From Bacteroidales bacterium (GTDB taxonomy: Bacteria > Bacteroidota > Bacteroidia > Bacteroidales > UBA932), in NCBI GenBank assembly GCA_016282145.1, contig JAEEJZ010000051.1, positions 1 to 55,084 on the forward strand: DNA of 55,084 nucleotides, in the 5' to 3' direction. Shown here piece by piece: positions 41,396-50,969 of this stretch (within the stretch, counting starts at the first letter, position 1; the number at the start of each line of letters is the position of its first letter). Position numbers and translations under genes: made by a program. The notes beneath the pieces are model-generated. The model did no database searches. It was not told where the DNA came from and saw only the letters and a program-made list of their open reading frames with translations.

Positions 41396-42466
41396 TTAAA
41401 TCTTACTGATCAATTCTGCTACCCGGTCACCCACGGCGGAGGTGCCGTACACGGGGGCGCCGGGGGCGGCGAGGTCTTCGGTGACGAAGCCTTCGTCGAT
41501 GGAGGCCGCCACCGCCTTGCGGATGAGCGCCCCTTCAGCCTTGAGCCCGAAGGCATATTCGAACATCATCGCCGCGGAGAGGATGGTCGCCAGCGGGTTG
41601 GCGATGTCCTTGCCGGCAGCCTGCGGGTAGGAACCGTGAATCGGCTCGAAAACGCCGGTATGCTCGCCGATGGAGGCTGAAGCCAGCAGCCCCATCGAGC
41701 CGGTAATGCAGCTCGCCTCGTCCGTCAGGATATCGCCGAAGGTATTTTCCGTCACGATGACGTCGAAGAACTTCGGGCAGCGGATCAGCTGCATCGCCGC
41801 ATTGTCCACGAACATATAATCTACGGTGATGTCAGGATACTGCGGTTCCATCTCCTTGGCAATCTGCCGCCAGAGACGCGAGGACTCCAACACGTTCGCC
41901 TTGTCCACGACCGTCAGGTGCTTTCTGCGGCGGCCGGCGTACTCGAAGCCCAGTTTCAGGATACGCTCGATTTCGTACCTATGATAAATATTGGTATCGA
42001 AAGCGGTGTCTCCGCCGTCCAGACGGCCTTTCTCGCCGAAATACATCCCGCCGGTCAGTTCGCGGATGCAGAGGAACTCCGCACCGTCCACCAGTTCCGG
42101 CTTGAGCGGGCTCTTGTCCACCAGCGCGGCGAAGGTCTCGATGGGCCGGAGGTTCGCGTAGAGCCCGAGCTGCTTGCGCATCGCCAGCAGGCCCTGCTCC
42201 GGACGCACCTTTGCGGTAGGATCGTTGTCATAGCGCGGATCGCCGACGGCGCCGAAGAGCACCGCGTCGCTCTCCATACAGGTCTTGAAGGTCGATTCGG
42301 GAAAAGCGTCGCCGAACTCGTCGATGGCGCAGGCTCCCGCCTTTGCAAATTGATAGGAGACTTCGTGGCCGAAGCGCTTGCATACGGCATCGATGGCTTT
42401 CTTGGCCTGAGCCACCACCTCGGGACCGATACCGTCCCCGGGCAATTCTGCTATCCTGAGTTTCAT
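41396..42466 (-). CDS. leuB: 3-Isopropylmalate dehydrogenase
   Basis: A 356-aa beta-decarboxylating dehydrogenase. It has the N-terminal [15 protein letters not shown], the substrate arginine block FANLRPIE-like [11 protein letters not shown], the metal and catalytic motif [20 protein letters not shown] with [18 protein letters not shown], and the NAD loop [20 protein letters not shown]. It oxidises 3-isopropylmalate to 2-oxoisocaproate and, with CimA in the same operon, should also process methylmalate to 2-oxobutyrate. It overlaps the cimA stop by 4 nt. Confidence 0.95.
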   Translation of the reverse strand: MKLRIAELPGDGIGPEVVAQAKKAIDAVCKRFGHEVSYQFAKAGACAIDEFGDAFPESTFKTCMESDAVLFGAVGDPRYDNDPTAKVRPEQGLLAMRKQLGLYANLRPIETFAALVDKSPLKPELVDGAEFLCIRELTGGMYFGEKGRLDGGDTAFDTNIYHRYEIERILKLGFEYAGRRRKHLTVVDKANVLESSRLWRQIAKEMEPQYPDITVDYMFVDNAAMQLIRCPKFFDVIVTENTFGDILTDEASCITGSMGLLASASIGEHTGVFEPIHGSYPQAAGKDIANPLATILSAAMMFEYAFGLKAEGALIRKAVAASIDEGFVTEDLAAPGAPVYGTSAVGDRVAELISKI

Positions 42467-43992
42467 TTCAGTGTACTGATATCCAGATTTTCAATAATGT
42501 TCAACATTTTTACCGTCGCCTTGATGGCGGCCGCAGCCTGGTCGGAGTCGATACCGCGCGTCTTGAAAGAGTGGCCGTCCATATCCCAGACGATGGTCGT
42601 AGCCACCAGGGCGTCCGTCTTGCCTCCCGGAGGGATGCTGACCTGATAGTCCGCAAGCACGGGGTGTTTCTTTCCCAGCCGGTCGTAAATTTTCCAGAGG
42701 GCGCGCATAAAGGCGTGATACTGTCCGTCTCCGTTGGAGGAGGTTTCGTATTCCTGCCCGTCGATGGAGACTTTCAGCATCGCCGCGGGCTTCATATCCT
42801 TGGTAATCTGCAGGGAGTAGTTGACGATGTGGATATTGTCGCTCCCCTGCCCGCTCTTCAGGACATCCGCCACGATGAAGGGCAGGTCCTCCGCGGTAAG
42901 CATTTCCTTCTTGTCGCCGAGTTCCACGACGCGCTCCGTCACCAGCTTGACCTGTTCCGGAGTCAGGCTGATGCCCAGTTTGTCCAGGTTCTCGATAACG
43001 TTCGCCTTGCCGCTCATCTTGCCCAGCGCATATTGGCGTTCGCGGCCAAAGCGGGCAGGCATCAGGCGGTTCTCGTAGAGGCCGCCCTTGCGGTCCCCGT
43101 CCGCGTGGACGCCGGAAGTCTGGGTAAAGACGTTCTCACCCACCACCGGCTCGTTGTCCGGGATGCGGATGCCGGAGATGCTCTCCACATAGCGGCTGAC
43201 GTGCGTCAGGGCACTTTCATCGAGGGAAAATTCCGCCCCCGCCATATCCTTGAGCGATGCCGCCACGGCCGCGACCGAAGCGTTGCCGCTGCGTTCACCC
43301 AGGCCGTTCACGGTCGCGTGTACGCCGCTGACGCCTGCTTGCACCGCAGCGAGGGTGTTCGCCACCGCCAGGCCGTAGTCGTTATGGGCGTGGAAGTCGA
43401 AGCGCAGGTCAGGAAAGCGTTCCAACATCCGCCGACAGGCTTCCGCGCAGGTCCAGGGATTCAGCACGCCGAGCGTATCGGGCAGCATATAGCGCTTGAT
43501 GGGCAGGTCCTTCAGGGATTCAATCAGCCCGAACACATAGTCAGGGGAATCGGTTATGCCGCGGGACCAGTCCTCCAGGTAGAGATTGACGGACAGGCCC
43601 TTGGAAAAGGCGTAGTCCACCTGGCTGCGGATATCGGCAGCGTGCTGCTGCGGGGTTTTGCGGAGTTGCGTCTCCAGGTGCTTGAGGGAGCCTTTGGCGA
43701 GCAGGTTCACCACGCGGGCGCCGCAGGAGGCCAGCCAGTCGATGGAAGCGCCGCCGTCCACGAAGCCCAGGACCTCGATGCGGTCCAGCAGCCCCTTGGA
43801 TGCAGCCCATTCACAAACGCCGGCCAGCGATTGGGATTCCCCGCCGGAGACCCGGGCGGAAGCGACTTCGACACGGTCCACCTTCAACTCCTCCAGAAGG
43901 AGTTGGACTATCGCCAGTTTTTCACTGGGGTTGAAGGAGACGCCGGCCGTCTGTTCGCCGTCGCGCAGCGTGGTGTCCAGGATTTCTATCAT
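42463..43992 (-). CDS. cimA: (R)-Citramalate synthase-type enzyme (LeuA superfamily)
   Basis: A 509-aa DRE-TIM metallolyase with C-terminal LeuA regulatory domain. The N-terminal motif is [20 protein letters not shown]; LeuA enzymes usually have RDGEQSPG. Stretches [60 protein letters not shown] (Tyr138) and [20 protein letters not shown] strongly resemble the Leptospira citramalate synthase as I remember it. The HAHNDYG metal motif is intact. The regulatory domain has [19 protein letters not shown]. It would condense pyruvate with acetyl-CoA and start isoleucine synthesis without threonine. It could still be annotated as 2-isopropylmalate synthase; a separate LeuA is not in this window. Confidence 0.8.
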   Translation of the reverse strand: MIEILDTTLRDGEQTAGVSFNPSEKLAIVQLLLEELKVDRVEVASARVSGGESQSLAGVCEWAASKGLLDRIEVLGFVDGGASIDWLASCGARVVNLLAKGSLKHLETQLRKTPQQHAADIRSQVDYAFSKGLSVNLYLEDWSRGITDSPDYVFGLIESLKDLPIKRYMLPDTLGVLNPWTCAEACRRMLERFPDLRFDFHAHNDYGLAVANTLAAVQAGVSGVHATVNGLGERSGNASVAAVAASLKDMAGAEFSLDESALTHVSRYVESISGIRIPDNEPVVGENVFTQTSGVHADGDRKGGLYENRLMPARFGRERQYALGKMSGKANVIENLDKLGISLTPEQVKLVTERVVELGDKKEMLTAEDLPFIVADVLKSGQGSDNIHIVNYSLQITKDMKPAAMLKVSIDGQEYETSSNGDGQYHAFMRALWKIYDRLGKKHPVLADYQVSIPPGGKTDALVATTIVWDMDGHSFKTRGIDSDQAAAAIKATVKMLNIIENLDISTLK

Positions 43993-44582
43993 CGTCCTTG
44001 TTCGTATTTTTCAATCTTGTCCTTTTGCTCCAGGAGATAGTCGATATCGTCCAGGGCGTTCATCAGACAGTATTTTTTGTAGGCGTTGAGTTCAAAGTGT
44101 TCGCTCTCGCCGGTGGCCAGGTTGGTGACCGTCTGGGCGGGCACATCCACCCGCACCTTCAAGGCAGGGTCCGCGGCGATGCCCGCGAAGAGTCTGGCTA
44201 GGAAGCCTTCCGATACCACGACCGGCAGCACGAAGTTGTTGAGTTCGTTGTTCTTGTGGATGTCGGCGAAGAAACTGGAGATCACGACCCGGAAGCCGTA
44301 TCCGGCGATGGCCCAGGCCGCGTGTTCACGGCTGGAGCCGGAGCCGAAGTTCTTGCCGGCCACGAGGATGCAGCCGCTGTAGCGGGGGTCGTTCAGGACA
44401 AAGTCGTTGATGGGATTGCCCTGGGCGTCGTAGCGCCAGTCCCGGAAGAGGTTGTCGCCGAAGAACTTTTCGTCCCGTGTGGTGACTTTCATGAAACGGG
44501 CCGGGATGATCTGGTCCGTATCGACGTTTTCCAACGGGAGAGGCACGCAGGTGCTCTCAATTATGTCAAATTTTTGTTTCAT
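43989..44582 (-). CDS. leuD: 3-Isopropylmalate dehydratase, small subunit
   Basis: A 197-aa aconitase swivel-domain protein. It contains [18 protein letters not shown], the block [20 protein letters not shown] and [20 protein letters not shown], which hold the conserved substrate-binding loop. With LeuC it isomerises 2- to 3-isopropylmalate, and probably citramalate to methylmalate. It overlaps leuC by 4 nt and cimA by 4 nt, a typical tightly coupled arrangement. Confidence 0.95.
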   Translation of the reverse strand: MKQKFDIIESTCVPLPLENVDTDQIIPARFMKVTTRDEKFFGDNLFRDWRYDAQGNPINDFVLNDPRYSGCILVAGKNFGSGSSREHAAWAIAGYGFRVVISSFFADIHKNNELNNFVLPVVVSEGFLARLFAGIAADPALKVRVDVPAQTVTNLATGESEHFELNAYKKYCLMNALDDIDYLLEQKDKIEKYEQGR

Positions 44583-45946
44583 AAAGTCCTAGGGTCTGTA
44601 ACAACACCTGTAACGGCGGCAGCGGCGGCGGTCAGGGGGCTGGCGAGGAAGGTGCGGGAGCCGGGGCCCTGGCGGCCTTCGAAGTTGCGGTTGCTCGTCG
44701 ATACGGAATATTTGCCGGCCGGAATCTTGTCGTCGTTCATCGCCAGGCAGGCAGAGCAGCCCGGCTGGCGGATTTCGAAGCCGGCCTCGGCGAGGACCTT
44801 GTCCAGGCCTTCCTCCTCGATCTGCGCCTTGACGGCCCAGGAACCCGGGACCAGCCAGGCGGTAAGGCCGGGAGCCTTTTTCCGCCCCTTCACCAGAGAC
44901 GCGAAAGCCCGGAAATCCTCGATGCGCCCGTTGGTGCAGGCGCCGAGGAAGACATAGTCCACCTTGTGTCCGAGCAGCGACTGTTCCGCTTCCAGGCCCA
45001 TATAGGCGAGCGCCTTGGGGCTGGCGTCGGCGGGGATTTTTCCGTCGATGGGCATACCCATACCGGGGTTGGTGCCGTAGGTAATCATCGGTTGCACCTC
45101 GGCAGCATCGAAAACGAGTTCCTTGTCGAAGACGGCATCGTCGCCGCTCTTGAGCGTTTTCCACTTTTCGACCGCAGCGTCCCAGTCGGCGCCCTTCGGC
45201 GCATATTCGCGGCCCTTCAGCCAGGCGAAGGTCTTTTCGTCCGGAGCGATGAAGCCGCCGCGCGCCCCCATCTCGATGGAAAGGTTGCAAAGCGTCAGGC
45301 GGCCTTCCATCGAAAGCTCGCGGACCGCGCTGCCGCGGTATTCCACGAAATAGCTGGTCGCGCCGCTGGTGCTGATTTTCATCATCAGGAAGAGTGCAAG
45401 GTCCTTAGCGGTCACGCCGGGGCCGAGTTTGCCCTCGACGCGGATGCTCATCGACGCGGGCTTCTGCTGCAGGATGCACTGCGACGCAAGCACCATCTCC
45501 ACTTCGGAGGTACCGATGCCGAAAGCCACCGCACCCACCGCTCCGTGGGTAGAGGTGTGCGAATCGCCGCAGACAATGGTCATTCCCGGCAGGGAGATGC
45601 CTTTTTCCGGCCCCACGACGTGGATGATGCCGTTGTCGCGGCTGTTCATCGGGAAATGGTTGACCCCGAACTGCGCGGCGTTGCGCGCAAGGGTATCGAC
45701 CTGGGCCTTGGAGACGGGATCGGCGATGGGCTGATCCTGGTCGTGCGTCGGCGTGTTGTGGTCCGGCATACAGAAGACCTGCTTCGGACGCAGACAGCCG
45801 ATGCCCCGCTCGCGCAAACCCTCGAAGGCCTGCGGCGAGGTCACCTCGTGGCAGTAGAGCCGGTCGATGTAGAGTTGCTGCGGGCCGTCTTCAATGAGGG
45901 AGACGATGTGCGCATCCCAGATTTTATCGAAAAGGGTGTTCATCAA
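44579..45946 (-). CDS. leuC: 3-Isopropylmalate dehydratase, large subunit
   Basis: A 455-aa aconitase-family subunit. The three [4Fe-4S] cysteines are in [16 protein letters not shown] and [16 protein letters not shown] (CSAC pattern). Other hallmarks are [31 protein letters not shown] and the C-terminal [20 protein letters not shown]. It is the catalytic partner of LeuD in leucine synthesis and in the citramalate route. Its stop overlaps the leuD start, and it follows ilvC without a gap. Confidence 0.96.
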   Translation of the reverse strand: MMNTLFDKIWDAHIVSLIEDGPQQLYIDRLYCHEVTSPQAFEGLRERGIGCLRPKQVFCMPDHNTPTHDQDQPIADPVSKAQVDTLARNAAQFGVNHFPMNSRDNGIIHVVGPEKGISLPGMTIVCGDSHTSTHGAVGAVAFGIGTSEVEMVLASQCILQQKPASMSIRVEGKLGPGVTAKDLALFLMMKISTSGATSYFVEYRGSAVRELSMEGRLTLCNLSIEMGARGGFIAPDEKTFAWLKGREYAPKGADWDAAVEKWKTLKSGDDAVFDKELVFDAAEVQPMITYGTNPGMGMPIDGKIPADASPKALAYMGLEAEQSLLGHKVDYVFLGACTNGRIEDFRAFASLVKGRKKAPGLTAWLVPGSWAVKAQIEEEGLDKVLAEAGFEIRQPGCSACLAMNDDKIPAGKYSVSTSNRNFEGRQGPGSRTFLASPLTAAAAAVTGVVTDPRTL

Positions 45947-46996
45947 TTATTTCTTGTTGTTCTCGGGACGCAGGGCGCGAACGGTCACGGCCGTGCGCCA
46001 CATTTCGCTCTCGCGCAGGGCTTTGAGTTCCTTCTCCAGGCCTTCGCGGTAGTCAGGCTTGCTGTTGGCGTCGATGGAGATCTGCGCCTCGTTGCCGCAC
46101 TTGACGCTGGCGTAGAGTTTCTGCACCACGGGCTTGATGGCATCGTGGAACGGGCCCATCCAGTCCAGGGCACCGCGCTGGGCGGTGGTGGAGCAGTTGG
46201 CATACATCCAGTCCATTCCCTTGGCGGCGAAGAGCGGCATCAGGGACTGGGTCAGTTCCTCGACGGTCTCGTTGAAGGCCTCGGAAGGGGTATGACCGTT
46301 CTCGCGAAGCACCTCGTACTGGGCGCTCAGCAGACCCTGGATGGCGCCCATCAGGGAGCCGCGCTCACCGGTCAGGTCGGAAGTGGCCTCGCGCTGGAAG
46401 GTCGTCTCGAAGAGATAACCGGAGCCGATGCCGATACCGATGGCAATCGTGTTCTTCAAGGCCTTGCCGCTCACATCCTGATACACCGCATAAGAGGAAT
46501 TGATGCCGCGGCCTTCCAGATAGAGGGAACGCACGGTTGCGCCGGAGCCCTTGGGAGCCACCATAATCACATCGATGTCCTTGGGAGGGACGCAGCCGGT
46601 GCGGTCGCTCCAGGTAATGGCGAAACCGTGGGAGAAATAGAGGCTCTTGCCGGGAGTAAGATGCTTCTTGAGGGTAGGCCAGACGGACATCACGGCCGCG
46701 TCGGAGAGCAGGCACATGACGATGTCGCCTTTCTCGCAGGCCTCTTCGATGCCGAAGAGGGTCTTGCCGGGCACCCAGCCGTCGGCAATCGCCTTCTCAT
46801 AGGTCTTGCCGGGACGCTGTCCCACGATCACGTTGAAACCGTTGTCGCGCAGATTCAGCGACTGTCCGGGACCCTGCACGCCGTAACCGATGACGGCCAG
46901 CGTCTTGTCCTTCAAGGTTTCACGAGCCATTTCCAGGGTAAACTCATCGCGGGTGACGACATTCTCCTCCACTCCGCCAAAATTCATCTTTGCCAT
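45947..46996 (-). CDS. ilvC: Ketol-acid reductoisomerase
   Basis: The start MAKMNFGGVEENVVTRDEF at 46996 is preferred; the frame is open upstream, but that part overlaps ilvN. The 349-aa protein has the Rossmann motif VIGYGVQGPGQSLNLRDNGF, the cofactor-specificity loop VGQRPGKTYEKA, the APKGSGATVRSLYLEGRG block and the knotted C-terminal domain with Mg ligands in ATSDLTGERGSLMGAIQG and FNETVEELTQSL. It converts acetolactate and acetohydroxybutyrate to dihydroxy acids. The gap to ilvN is 4 nt. Confidence 0.95.
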   Translation of the reverse strand: MAKMNFGGVEENVVTRDEFTLEMARETLKDKTLAVIGYGVQGPGQSLNLRDNGFNVIVGQRPGKTYEKAIADGWVPGKTLFGIEEACEKGDIVMCLLSDAAVMSVWPTLKKHLTPGKSLYFSHGFAITWSDRTGCVPPKDIDVIMVAPKGSGATVRSLYLEGRGINSSYAVYQDVSGKALKNTIAIGIGIGSGYLFETTFQREATSDLTGERGSLMGAIQGLLSAQYEVLRENGHTPSEAFNETVEELTQSLMPLFAAKGMDWMYANCSTTAQRGALDWMGPFHDAIKPVVQKLYASVKCGNEAQISIDANSKPDYREGLEKELKALRESEMWRTAVTVRALRPENNKK

Positions 46997-47000
46997 AATT

Positions 47001-47327
47001 TTATAATGCTGTTTTAGATTGATTTTCTCTATGCTGCAGGAAGTCCTCCACGGCCTCCTTCTCTTTGTGCGAACGTTCGCTGTCCACTTCCCAGAACGCT
47101 TTGACCACATCCACCTTCTTCTCCATCTGCGCCACGACCGCCTTCACCCGGCGTTCGTCCGTACGCGTCAGGATTTTGAACTTATGGATGCCCTCGATGC
47201 GCGAGGGATACACCAGCAACTTCTCAATATTGAGGCTGCGACGGGTAAAGATACCCGCCACGGCACTCAGCAGACCCACCTGATTCTCCGTGTAGGCCGT
47301 TATCTCATATAACTTCTCACTTGCCAT
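47001..47327 (-). CDS. ilvN: Acetolactate synthase, small (regulatory) subunit
   Basis: A 108-aa ACT-domain protein: YEITAYTENQVGLLSAVAGI, RRSLNIEKLLVYPSRIEG and HKFKILTRTDERRVKAVVAQ. It is the short, E. coli IlvN-like form without the C-terminal second domain found in the 160-190 aa IlvH/IlvN proteins of many bacteria. It should bind valine or a related amino acid and control IlvB. It overlaps ilvB by 11 nt, consistent with equimolar synthesis. Confidence 0.92.
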   Translation of the reverse strand: MASEKLYEITAYTENQVGLLSAVAGIFTRRSLNIEKLLVYPSRIEGIHKFKILTRTDERRVKAVVAQMEKKVDVVKAFWEVDSERSHKEKEAVEDFLQHRENQSKTAL

Positions 47328-49047
47328 AGCTATACCAGTCCTGGGTATTCAACATAATCTGGTCCAGTTCCTTTCCCGGAGGGATCATCGGGAAGACCAG
47401 GCTCTCCTCCCGCACGTGCACGTTCAGAATGCAGGGAGCGTCGTCCGCAAGCATCCGTTCGATGGCGGGAGCCAGTTCCTCGCGTGATTCCACATTCTCG
47501 CAACGGATGCCGTAAGCGGCAGCGAGCATCTTGAAATCGGGATTCAGCAGCCGCGTGCAGGAGTAGCGCTCACCGAAGAACAGTTCCTGCCACATCCGCA
47601 CGTTGCCCAGCCAGTTGTTATTGAGCAGCACGATCTTCACGCCGGTCTTTTCCTGCATGATGGTGCCCAGTTCCTGCACGGTCATCTGGATGCCGCCGTC
47701 GCCCACGAAAAGGCAGACGGGGCGTTCGGGGGCGGCAATCTTTGCGCCGATGGCGGCGGGAAGGCCGAAGCCCATCGTACCGAGGCCGCCGGAGGAAAGG
47801 AAACTGCGGGACTGGCTGAAACGCGAATAGCGGGCCGCCAGCATCTGGTTCTGGCCCACATCGGTGACGATGACCGCATTGCCGCGCGTCGCCTTCGCCA
47901 CCGCAGCAATCACTTCGCCGGGATTGACGGGACCGTCCGCAGGCGCGATTTCGGGCAGGCAGACGCGTTCGCGCTCCACCGCGTCGCATTCTTCATTGCG
48001 ATGTTCCCACGCACTCCGCCGGCGCTTTTCGATCAGCGGGGTCAGGCGCGCAAGCACCTGCTTCGCATCGCCGACAATGCCCAGATCGACGGGAATGTTC
48101 TTGCCGATTTCGGAAGCGTCGATGTCGATATGGATGATTTTCGCCTGTCGGGCGTATTTTTCGAGTTTGCCGGTCACGCGGTCGTCGAAGCGCATCCCCA
48201 CCGCAAGGAGCAGGTCGCATTCGCAGGTCATAATGTTCGAAGCGATGCTGCCGTGCATTCCCAGCATTCCCTTGAGATGCGGGTTGTCCGAAGGCAGGGC
48301 GCTCAGGCCGAGCAACGTGCTGCCCGCGGGGATATCGCCCTTGTCCAGGAAATCGCCGAGTTCCTTTTCCGCGCCGCTCAGCAGGATGCCCTGGCCATAG
48401 ACCACGAAGGGGCGCTCGGCGGCATTGATCATCGCCGCGGCCTGCTCGATGGCGGTCTGCGGCACTTCCGGAACGGGAACATAACTGCGGATGAAGTCGC
48501 AATGGCAGGGCTGGAATTCCGCAAGGCCGGTCTGCGCATCCTTGGTGAAGTCCAGCACCACGGGGCCGGGACGGCCGCTGGCGGCGATGTAGAAGGCGCG
48601 CGATACGGCCCAGGCCACATCTTCCGCCCGGCGGATCTGGTAACTCCACTTGGTAATCGGCGTCGTCATACCGATGAGGTCGGTCTCCTGGAAGGCGTCG
48701 GTGCCCAGCAGGCCCGTCGTCACCTGGCCGGCGACCACCACCACGGGAGTGGAGTCGATCATCGCGTCCGCGACACCGGTAATCACGTTCGTGGCGCCGG
48801 GGCCGGAGGTCACCATCACGAAGCCGGGCTCTCCCTTGATGCGGGCATAGCCCTGGGCTGCGTGAATCGCCCCCTGTTCGTGACGGACGAGGACGTGGTG
48901 CAGGCGGTCCAGATAGCCGTAAAGTTTATCGTAAACGGGCATAATCGCGCCTCCGGGATAACCGAAGACGGTATCCACGCCCTGTACCAGCAGTTGCTCG
49001 AGGAGAATCTCCGCGCCGCTCAGTTTCTTTCCTATCTTGTCTTTCAT
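47317..49047 (-). CDS. ilvB: Acetolactate synthase, large subunit
   Basis: The start MKDKIGKKLSGAEILLEQLL at 49047 is chosen; a longer frame upstream lies inside ilvD. The 576-aa protein has the TPP-activating Glu region YPGGAIMPVYDKLYG with RHEQGAIHAAQGYAR, the FAD-type middle domain (LLGLSALPSDNPHLKGMLGM) and the TPP-binding motif GDGGIQMTVQELGTIMQ followed by IVLLNNNWLG. It makes acetolactate from two pyruvates and acetohydroxybutyrate from pyruvate plus 2-oxobutyrate. The start lies directly at the ilvD stop. Confidence 0.96.
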   Translation of the reverse strand: MKDKIGKKLSGAEILLEQLLVQGVDTVFGYPGGAIMPVYDKLYGYLDRLHHVLVRHEQGAIHAAQGYARIKGEPGFVMVTSGPGATNVITGVADAMIDSTPVVVVAGQVTTGLLGTDAFQETDLIGMTTPITKWSYQIRRAEDVAWAVSRAFYIAASGRPGPVVLDFTKDAQTGLAEFQPCHCDFIRSYVPVPEVPQTAIEQAAAMINAAERPFVVYGQGILLSGAEKELGDFLDKGDIPAGSTLLGLSALPSDNPHLKGMLGMHGSIASNIMTCECDLLLAVGMRFDDRVTGKLEKYARQAKIIHIDIDASEIGKNIPVDLGIVGDAKQVLARLTPLIEKRRRSAWEHRNEECDAVERERVCLPEIAPADGPVNPGEVIAAVAKATRGNAVIVTDVGQNQMLAARYSRFSQSRSFLSSGGLGTMGFGLPAAIGAKIAAPERPVCLFVGDGGIQMTVQELGTIMQEKTGVKIVLLNNNWLGNVRMWQELFFGERYSCTRLLNPDFKMLAAAYGIRCENVESREELAPAIERMLADDAPCILNVHVREESLVFPMIPPGKELDQIMLNTQDWYSYGK

Positions 49048-49048
49048 A

Positions 49049-50881
49049 TCAGTCTTCCGGAACGATTCTTCTTGCTCCCTTGTCGGCGCTGCTGACCATC
49101 GAGGCATAAGCCCTGAGGCTGGCGGAGACGCTCCGCTGCCGCACGGGAGCGGTGAACGCCTTGCTGCCGCGGGCCAGTTCTTCGCTGCGCCGCTGCGCAA
49201 GTTCCTCATCGCTGAGGCGTACGCTGATGCAGCGCGAAGGGATGTCGATTTCGATGATGTCGCCGTCGCGGACCAGGCCGATGTTGCCGCCCGCCGCCGC
49301 TTCCGGGGAAATATGGCCGATGCTCAGGCCGGAGGTGCCTCCGCTGAAGCGGCCGTCGGTTATCAATGCACAGGCCTTGCCGAGGTGCATGGATTTGATG
49401 TACGAGGTGGGATAGAGCATTTCCTGCATACCGGGGCCGCCCTTCGGGCCCTCGTGGGTGATCACCACGCAGTCGCCCGCTTTCACGGCGCCGCCCAGGA
49501 TGCCCTCGCAGGCCGCCTCCTGGGAATCGAAGACCTTCGCGGGACCTTCGAAATGCCAGAGCGATTCATCCACGCCCGCGGTCTTGATGACGCAGCCGTC
49601 CCGGGCGATATTGCCGAAGAGGACGCCCAGTCCGCCGTCCTTGGTGTAGGCGTGCTCCAGGTCGCGGATACAGCCGCCGCTGCGGTCGGTATCCAGGCTG
49701 TCCCAATACTTTTCCTGGGAAGCCATCTCCGTGGTCCGGACGCCGCCGGGGGCACTGGAATAGAGTTTCAGGGCTTCCTCGCTGACGGAGGAGGCGCAGA
49801 TATCATAGCGGGCGATGGCCTGGGCGAGCGTCATAGCGTCCACGCGGGGCGCGGCACCGTCCACCAGCCCGGCCTTCTGCAGTTCGTTCATGATGCCCAG
49901 CACGCCGCCGGCCCTGCCGACATCCTGGATATGGTATTTCTGGGTATTGGGGGCCACCTTGCAGATGCAGGGCACCTTGCGCGACAGCGCATCGATGTCC
50001 GCCATCTTGAAATCGGCGCCGGCCTCCCCCGCCACCGCCAGCAGGTGCAGCACGGTATTGGTGGAGCCGCCCATCGCGATATCCAGCGTCATCGCGTTCA
50101 GGAAGGACTGACGGGTGGCGATATTGCGCGGCAGCACGGAAGCGTCGTCCTCGAAATAGTATTTCTTCGCGTTCTCCACGATCTGGCGCGCAGCCTTGAG
50201 GAGCAGTTCCCTGCGCAACGCGTGCGTCGCGAGCACCGTGCCGTTGCCGGGCAGCGAGAGTCCGATGGCTTCGGTCAGGCAGTTCATCGAATTGGCGGTG
50301 AACATCCCCGAACAGCTGCCGCAGGTGGGACAGGCACAGGCTTCGATGGCGGCGACTTCCTCGTCGCCGACCGACGGATCGGCGGATTTGACCATCGCAT
50401 CGATCAGGTCGAGCCGCGCGGCGCCCAGTTCACCGGCTTCCATCGGACCGCCGGAAACGAAAATCGTCGGAATGTTGAGCCGCATCGCCGCGATGAGCAT
50501 ACCGGGAGTGACCTTGTCGCAATTGCTGATGCAGACGAGTGCATCGGCCTTGTGCGCATTCACCATATATTCGACGCTGTCGGCGATAATGTCGCGCGAA
50601 GGCAGCGAATAGAGCATTCCGTCGTGGCCCATCGCGATGCCGTCATCGACCGCGATGGTATCGAATTCCGCGGCAAAGCAGCCAAGGCGCTCGATTTCCG
50701 CCTTGACGATCTGCGCCGCATCGTGCAGATGCACGTGTCCGGGGACGAACTGGGTGAAAGAATTGGCGATGGCTATCACGGGCTTGCCGAACTGGGAACG
50801 CTTCATTCCGTTCGCGAGCCAGAGCGCACGCGCGCCCGCCATTCGGCGCCCTTCAAAGGTCACACTACTACGTAACTTCAT
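49049..50881 (-). CDS. ilvD: Dihydroxy-acid dehydratase
   Basis: The start at 50881 gives [20 protein letters not shown], a normal IlvD opening; a start 15 nt upstream is possible. The 610-aa enzyme has the iron-sulfur cysteines in [13 protein letters not shown] and [20 protein letters not shown], the [12 protein letters not shown] block and the C-terminal [20 protein letters not shown]. It converts dihydroxy acids to the oxoacids of valine and isoleucine. It is the first gene of the 17-gene leftward string. No exact TAnnTTTG box is found upstream; the nearest is AATATTTG at 50894-50901, and a perfect palindrome lies at 50913-50922. Confidence 0.96.
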   Translation of the reverse strand: MKLRSSVTFEGRRMAGARALWLANGMKRSQFGKPVIAIANSFTQFVPGHVHLHDAAQIVKAEIERLGCFAAEFDTIAVDDGIAMGHDGMLYSLPSRDIIADSVEYMVNAHKADALVCISNCDKVTPGMLIAAMRLNIPTIFVSGGPMEAGELGAARLDLIDAMVKSADPSVGDEEVAAIEACACPTCGSCSGMFTANSMNCLTEAIGLSLPGNGTVLATHALRRELLLKAARQIVENAKKYYFEDDASVLPRNIATRQSFLNAMTLDIAMGGSTNTVLHLLAVAGEAGADFKMADIDALSRKVPCICKVAPNTQKYHIQDVGRAGGVLGIMNELQKAGLVDGAAPRVDAMTLAQAIARYDICASSVSEEALKLYSSAPGGVRTTEMASQEKYWDSLDTDRSGGCIRDLEHAYTKDGGLGVLFGNIARDGCVIKTAGVDESLWHFEGPAKVFDSQEAACEGILGGAVKAGDCVVITHEGPKGGPGMQEMLYPTSYIKSMHLGKACALITDGRFSGGTSGLSIGHISPEAAAGGNIGLVRDGDIIEIDIPSRCISVRLSDEELAQRRSEELARGSKAFTAPVRQRSVSASLRAYASMVSSADKGARRIVPED

Positions 50882-50912
50882 AAACGGTCTAACCAAATAT
50901 TCTAATCAAACT

Positions 50913-50922
50913 CCAAATTTGG
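50913..50922. promoter_or_regulatory. Perfect palindrome CCAAATTTGG, possible operator
   Basis: A 10-bp perfect inverted repeat in the divergent region between ilvD and the ATPase gene, 31 nt before the ilvD ATG. It lies upstream of the near-consensus box AATATTTG (50894-50901), where a regulator could act on the biosynthetic operon. This is a suggestion from position only. Confidence 0.3.
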
Positions 50923-50953
50923 CATTTTTTCTTCAAAAGTCCAATTTTTTATG

Positions 50954-50961
50954 TATGTTTG
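50954..50961 (+). promoter_or_regulatory. -7 promoter box for RsbW-like ATPase gene
   Basis: TATGTTTG, 8 nt before the ATG at 50970. It argues against the start ATG at 50955, which would lie inside the box. Confidence 0.5.
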
Positions 50962-50969
50962 TAGAAACT

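Noticed and set aside
44966..47017. Plus-strand open frame of 683 codons, and a similar one at 49037-50875
   Set aside because: Both mirror leuC/ilvC and ilvD exactly. They result from codon bias in the true genes.
46997..47110. N-terminal extension of IlvC
   Set aside because: It overlaps ilvN and has an Arg-rich sequence unlike any KARI. The ATG at 46996 starts MAKMNFGG, as expected.
49048..49209. N-terminal extension of IlvB
   Set aside because: It lies inside ilvD and has a shadow composition. The ATG at 49047 gives the normal start.
50882..50969. Leader-peptide attenuator for the ilv operon
   Set aside because: I looked for a short frame with Leu/Val/Ile codons and a terminator hairpin before ilvD. 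The region is only 88 bp and holds neither.
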